From: Oscillospiraceae bacterium
Lineage (GTDB): Bacteria > Bacillota_A > Clostridia > Oscillospirales > Acutalibacteraceae
NCBI GenBank assembly: GCA_003519645.1
Contig: DOWI01000352.1
Location: 1-8,660, forward strand
DNA: 8,660 bases
Direction: 5' to 3'
The position numbers and the translations under genes were made by a program. Shown in pieces: positions 7,611 through 8,660 of the stretch; position 1 is the stretch's first letter, and each line of letters begins with the position of its first letter. The notes under the pieces are model-generated. The model searched no databases and was not told the DNA's origin. It worked only from the letters and a program-made list of their open reading frames with translations.

Positions 7611-7900
7611 ATTTCATCCACTCCTTTTCTGACTTCGGCAATATCCTTAGCACGTACATCACCAAAAGTATTAGCGGCTCGTGCCAGCTGGTTAACGTTA
7701 GTGCCGAGCTTGTGCAGCTCATGCAAAATCTGTTTCAGCAAAGCGTAATCTTTTTTAATAATGAATCCGTCGAGTGCCATTTTTCGTATGTACGCTTCGC
7801 GGTTTTTGATGCCGACCGTGTCCATTTTCAACTTTAAAAGTTGAAGTTCTCCGTCCGAAAGGCGAACCTTGATTTCGTTATTTCGAGTTCTCCCTTCCAT
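7583..7900 (-). CDS. mobC: MobC-like relaxosome accessory protein
   Basis: A 105-aa MobC family protein that would bind oriT and help the relaxase open the nick site. The N-terminus is a ribbon-helix-helix-like DNA-binding part (NEIKVRLSDGELQLLKLKM, then NREAYIRKMALDG, about 8-45), followed by the conserved family segment LLKQILHELHKLGTNVNQLAR (about 55-74) and the end EVRKGVDEILQQL. ATG 7900 has AAGGAG 9 nt upstream. It is the first gene of the mob/transfer block, placed next to the proposed oriT. Its last 28 nt carry the relaxase start in another frame. From family memory this end is usually EIW; a Leu here would be the same G-to-T difference that turns the relaxase ATG into ATT. Confidence 0.92.
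   Translation of the reverse strand: MEGRTRNNEIKVRLSDGELQLLKLKMDTVGIKNREAYIRKMALDGFIIKKDYALLKQILHELHKLGTNVNQLARAANTFGDVRAKDIAEVRKGVDEILQQLTSIQ
7621..7626 (-). promoter_or_regulatory. Ribosome-binding site AAGGAG pointing to the ATT relaxase start
   Basis: AAGGAG inside the end of mobC is 10 nt before ATT 7610, the same spacing used by virD4, the TrbL-like gene and virB4. It is 94 nt from the first ATG of the relaxase frame and so cannot serve it. An out-of-frame ATG at 7617 is only 3 nt away and opens just 24 codons. Confidence 0.6.
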
Positions 7901-7949
7901 TTAAGTTTTCTCCTTTTTGAAGTTTTGCGTTTTTAAGAGATTCGCTTTC

Positions 7950-8015
7950 TGCGATAGCAAAGGGTATTAGGGGCAGCGCCCCTAACAAGCTTTTCATAAA
8001 ATATGCGAAAGCAAA
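7950..8015 (+). repeat. Pair of 12-nt direct repeats TGCGA(T/A)AGCAAA flanking the first hairpin
   Basis: TGCGATAGCAAA (7950-7961) and TGCGAAAGCAAA (8004-8015) differ at one base and are 54 nt apart start to start, with the GC-rich hairpin between them. They could be iterated binding sites for MobC or another relaxosome protein. This is inference from arrangement. Confidence 0.5.
7967..7985. repeat. Perfect GC-rich inverted repeat, 8-bp arms
   Basis: TTAGGGGC (7967-7974) and GCCCCTAA (7978-7985) are perfect complements around a 3-nt AGC loop. There is no T-run directly after it on either strand, so it does not look like an intrinsic terminator. Its place between the direct repeats makes a protein-binding or oriT-structure role more likely, though it could also lower or shape transcription into mobC. 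Confidence 0.85.
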
Positions 8016-8030
8016 TTTTATTGAAAATCA

Positions 8031-8050
8031 GCATTTGGGGCACCAAATGC
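8031..8050. repeat. Perfect inverted repeat next to the proposed nick site
   Basis: GCATTTGG (8031-8038) and CCAAATGC (8043-8050) are perfect complements around a GGCA loop. MOBP relaxases commonly recognise an inverted repeat arm just 5' of the nick, and TATGCTTG follows immediately. Confidence 0.85.
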
Positions 8051-8076
8051 TATGCTTGCCAGTCATGAAATACAAT

Positions 8077-8253
8077 TCACTTCGCCTGCGGCGCTTTCAC
8101 CTTAAGGAGAAGGGCTTTCAGGGCGTTTCGGTCGCTCTCACTCTCAGCTGCCGCGACGGAATCTTCCAGAATCTGCATTTGCTGCGCTGCTGGATAGGAA
8201 GAAAGTTCCGCAAGCATGGCTTGTTCTTCATCCGTATAATACACTTTTTTCAT
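8077..8253 (-). CDS. Small unrecognised acidic protein, 58 aa, beside oriT
   Basis: ATG 8253 follows a strong AAGGAGG (spacer 9 nt) and opens 58 codons ending at TGA 8079-8077. The product starts MKKVYYTDEEQAMLAELSSY and is Glu/Ala/Leu rich, probably mostly helical, with no membrane segment or cysteine; the C-terminus is basic (KVKAPQAK). I do not recognise a family. Its codon use and ribosome site look genuine, and its first residues (MKKVxxxDE) resemble those of the upstream 79-aa protein, whose start region is identical for 28 nt. It lies between that gene and the proposed oriT, so it would be among the first genes to enter a recipient. The function is unknown. Confidence 0.7.
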   Translation of the reverse strand: MKKVYYTDEEQAMLAELSSYPAAQQMQILEDSVAAAESESDRNALKALLLKVKAPQAK

Positions 8254-8268
8254 TTTCTTTTACCTCCT
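8241..8268 (-). repeat. 28-nt direct repeat, copy 1: ribosome site and first codons of the 58-aa gene
   Basis: On the minus strand this runs from AGGAGG through a TAAAAGAAA spacer and ATG AAA AAA GTG T. It is identical to 8633-8660. The copies are 392 nt apart, and beyond the repeat an in-frame GGATGAA is also shared by both genes. Confidence 0.9.
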
Positions 8269-8405
8269 TGAATCATGCTATAATGTTTTACAAATCGTGT
8301 TAATGGCTTTTTGAATAGCGAACGCAAGGTACTTGATGCTTGTCTGTACTCTTTTCAAGATTCTAGAAAGGCGTTTGTTACGAACTTTGAAGAAGCTTTT
8401 TACTG

Positions 8406-8645
8406 TTATGCCTTTGAATTTTTATCTGTATTCTGCGGAACAGTCGGGGCTGATTTGCTGTCTGAATCGTTGGCCAATGAATTTTTGTGAATTTCAATTC
8501 CCCTACCGGATACTCCGAAGAAAAATCCCTGTGGAGTTAAGTGCTTAAAGAAATCCTCACCGTACTCACTAACCAATAATTCTTTCGCATTTAAAAACTC
8601 GGATGATTCAATTGACTTTTCATCCTTGTGCAACACTTTTTTCAT
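8406..8645 (-). CDS. Unrecognised small protein, 79 aa
   Basis: ATG 8645 follows AGGAGG (9-nt spacer) at the very edge of the window, and the frame ends at TAA 8408-8406. The protein starts MKKVLHKDEKSIESSEFLNA, has a mixed charged/aromatic middle (SEYGEDFFKHLTPQGFFFG) and a polar Ser/Asn/Asp/Lys-rich tail (about 57-79) that is probably disordered. No signal peptide or membrane segment is seen. The family is not recognised. It is oriented with the transfer genes and separated by 152 nt from the 58-aa gene, with which it shares the start region. Upstream control lies outside the window. Confidence 0.65.
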   Translation of the reverse strand: MKKVLHKDEKSIESSEFLNAKELLVSEYGEDFFKHLTPQGFFFGVSGRGIEIHKNSLANDSDSKSAPTVPQNTDKNSKA

Positions 8646-8660
8646 TTTCTTTTACCTCCT
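8633..8660 (-). repeat. 28-nt direct repeat, copy 2: ribosome site and first codons of the 79-aa gene
   Basis: Identical to 8241-8268 over its whole length and truncated by the window end, so the true repeat may extend further upstream. It covers the ribosome site, spacer and first four codons. Confidence 0.9.

Larger units (their letters stand above)
7950..8063 (+). other. Candidate origin of transfer (oriT) with RP4-like nick motif
   Basis: The non-coding stretch between mobC and the small gene at 8077 carries a direct repeat, two perfect hairpins and, 1 nt after the second hairpin, TATGCTTGCC (8051-8060). This resembles the RP4/MOBP nick region (CTATCCTG followed by CCC), suggesting a nick near 8058/8059 on the plus strand, 8 nt from the hairpin arm. 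Location beside mobC and the relaxase gene is the standard place for oriT in mobile elements of this type. If right, the 5' end would lead rightward, so the small genes would enter the recipient first and the transfer genes last. The nick position is a proposal by similarity. Confidence 0.55.

Noticed and set aside
7543..7617. Short minus-strand frame of 24 codons from ATG 7617, possibly a leader leading to reinitiation at ATG 7526
   Set aside because: The ribosome site is only 3 nt away, the product has no features, and reinitiation at 7526 would give a relaxase without its tyrosine.
7967..7985. GC-rich hairpin as a rho-independent terminator
   Set aside because: Neither strand has a T-run directly after the stem; its place between direct repeats in the proposed oriT fits better.
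7901..8076. Promoter for the transfer operon upstream of mobC
   Set aside because: Several AT-rich boxes can be picked (for example TTCAAT with TATTTT 16 nt later on the minus strand), but none is close enough to consensus to be annotated.
8210..8342. Extra ATGCTTG copies (minus 8217-8210, plus 8336-8342) as additional nick sites
   Set aside because: A 7-nt match is weak, one copy is inside coding sequence, and neither has the adjacent perfect hairpin seen at 8031-8050.

Overview
The window is part of a conjugative element (an ICE, or less likely a plasmid) from a Gram-positive Bacillota host, most likely a gut Clostridia. The reasons are the gene families and order, which match the CTn4/CD1110-type elements of Clostridioides difficile and the prgH-I-J-K / pcfB-C layout of enterococcal pCF10, together with strong AAGGAG/AGGAGG ribosome sites 8-10 nt before nearly every gene, moderate G+C and TTG starts. 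No replication, integration, resistance or cargo gene is visible, so the element type and exact host cannot be decided from this window.

Every gene is read on the minus strand, from right to left. At 8660-8077 are two small unrecognised genes (79 and 58 aa) that share a perfect 28-nt copy of the ribosome-site/start region. At about 7950-8063 is a non-coding stretch with two perfect hairpins, a near-perfect 12-nt direct repeat and an RP4-like nick motif, which I propose as oriT. From 7900 down to the left edge there is one very compact block: mobC, MOBP relaxase, PcfB-like (DUF3801) protein, VirD4 coupling ATPase, Maff2-like small membrane protein, VirB6/TrbL-like membrane protein, PrgI (VirB3-like), VirB4 ATPase, and the first 31 codons of one more gene in the position where a peptidoglycan hydrolase normally sits. 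Neighbours overlap or are at most 17 nt apart, so one transcript with translational coupling is likely.

The genes form a complete path for DNA export. MobC and the relaxase would bind and nick oriT, PcfB and VirD4 would bring the relaxase-DNA complex to the channel, and TrbL, PrgI, Maff2 and VirB4 form the membrane part of a minimal Gram-positive type IV secretion system.

The most unusual point is the relaxase start. Its conserved N-terminus, including the probable catalytic tyrosine, is encoded upstream of the first ATG, and the only start position with a ribosome site is an ATT codon inside the end of mobC. This is either initiation at ATT, a frameshifted MobC-relaxase product, a recent inactivating G-to-T change, or a sequencing error.
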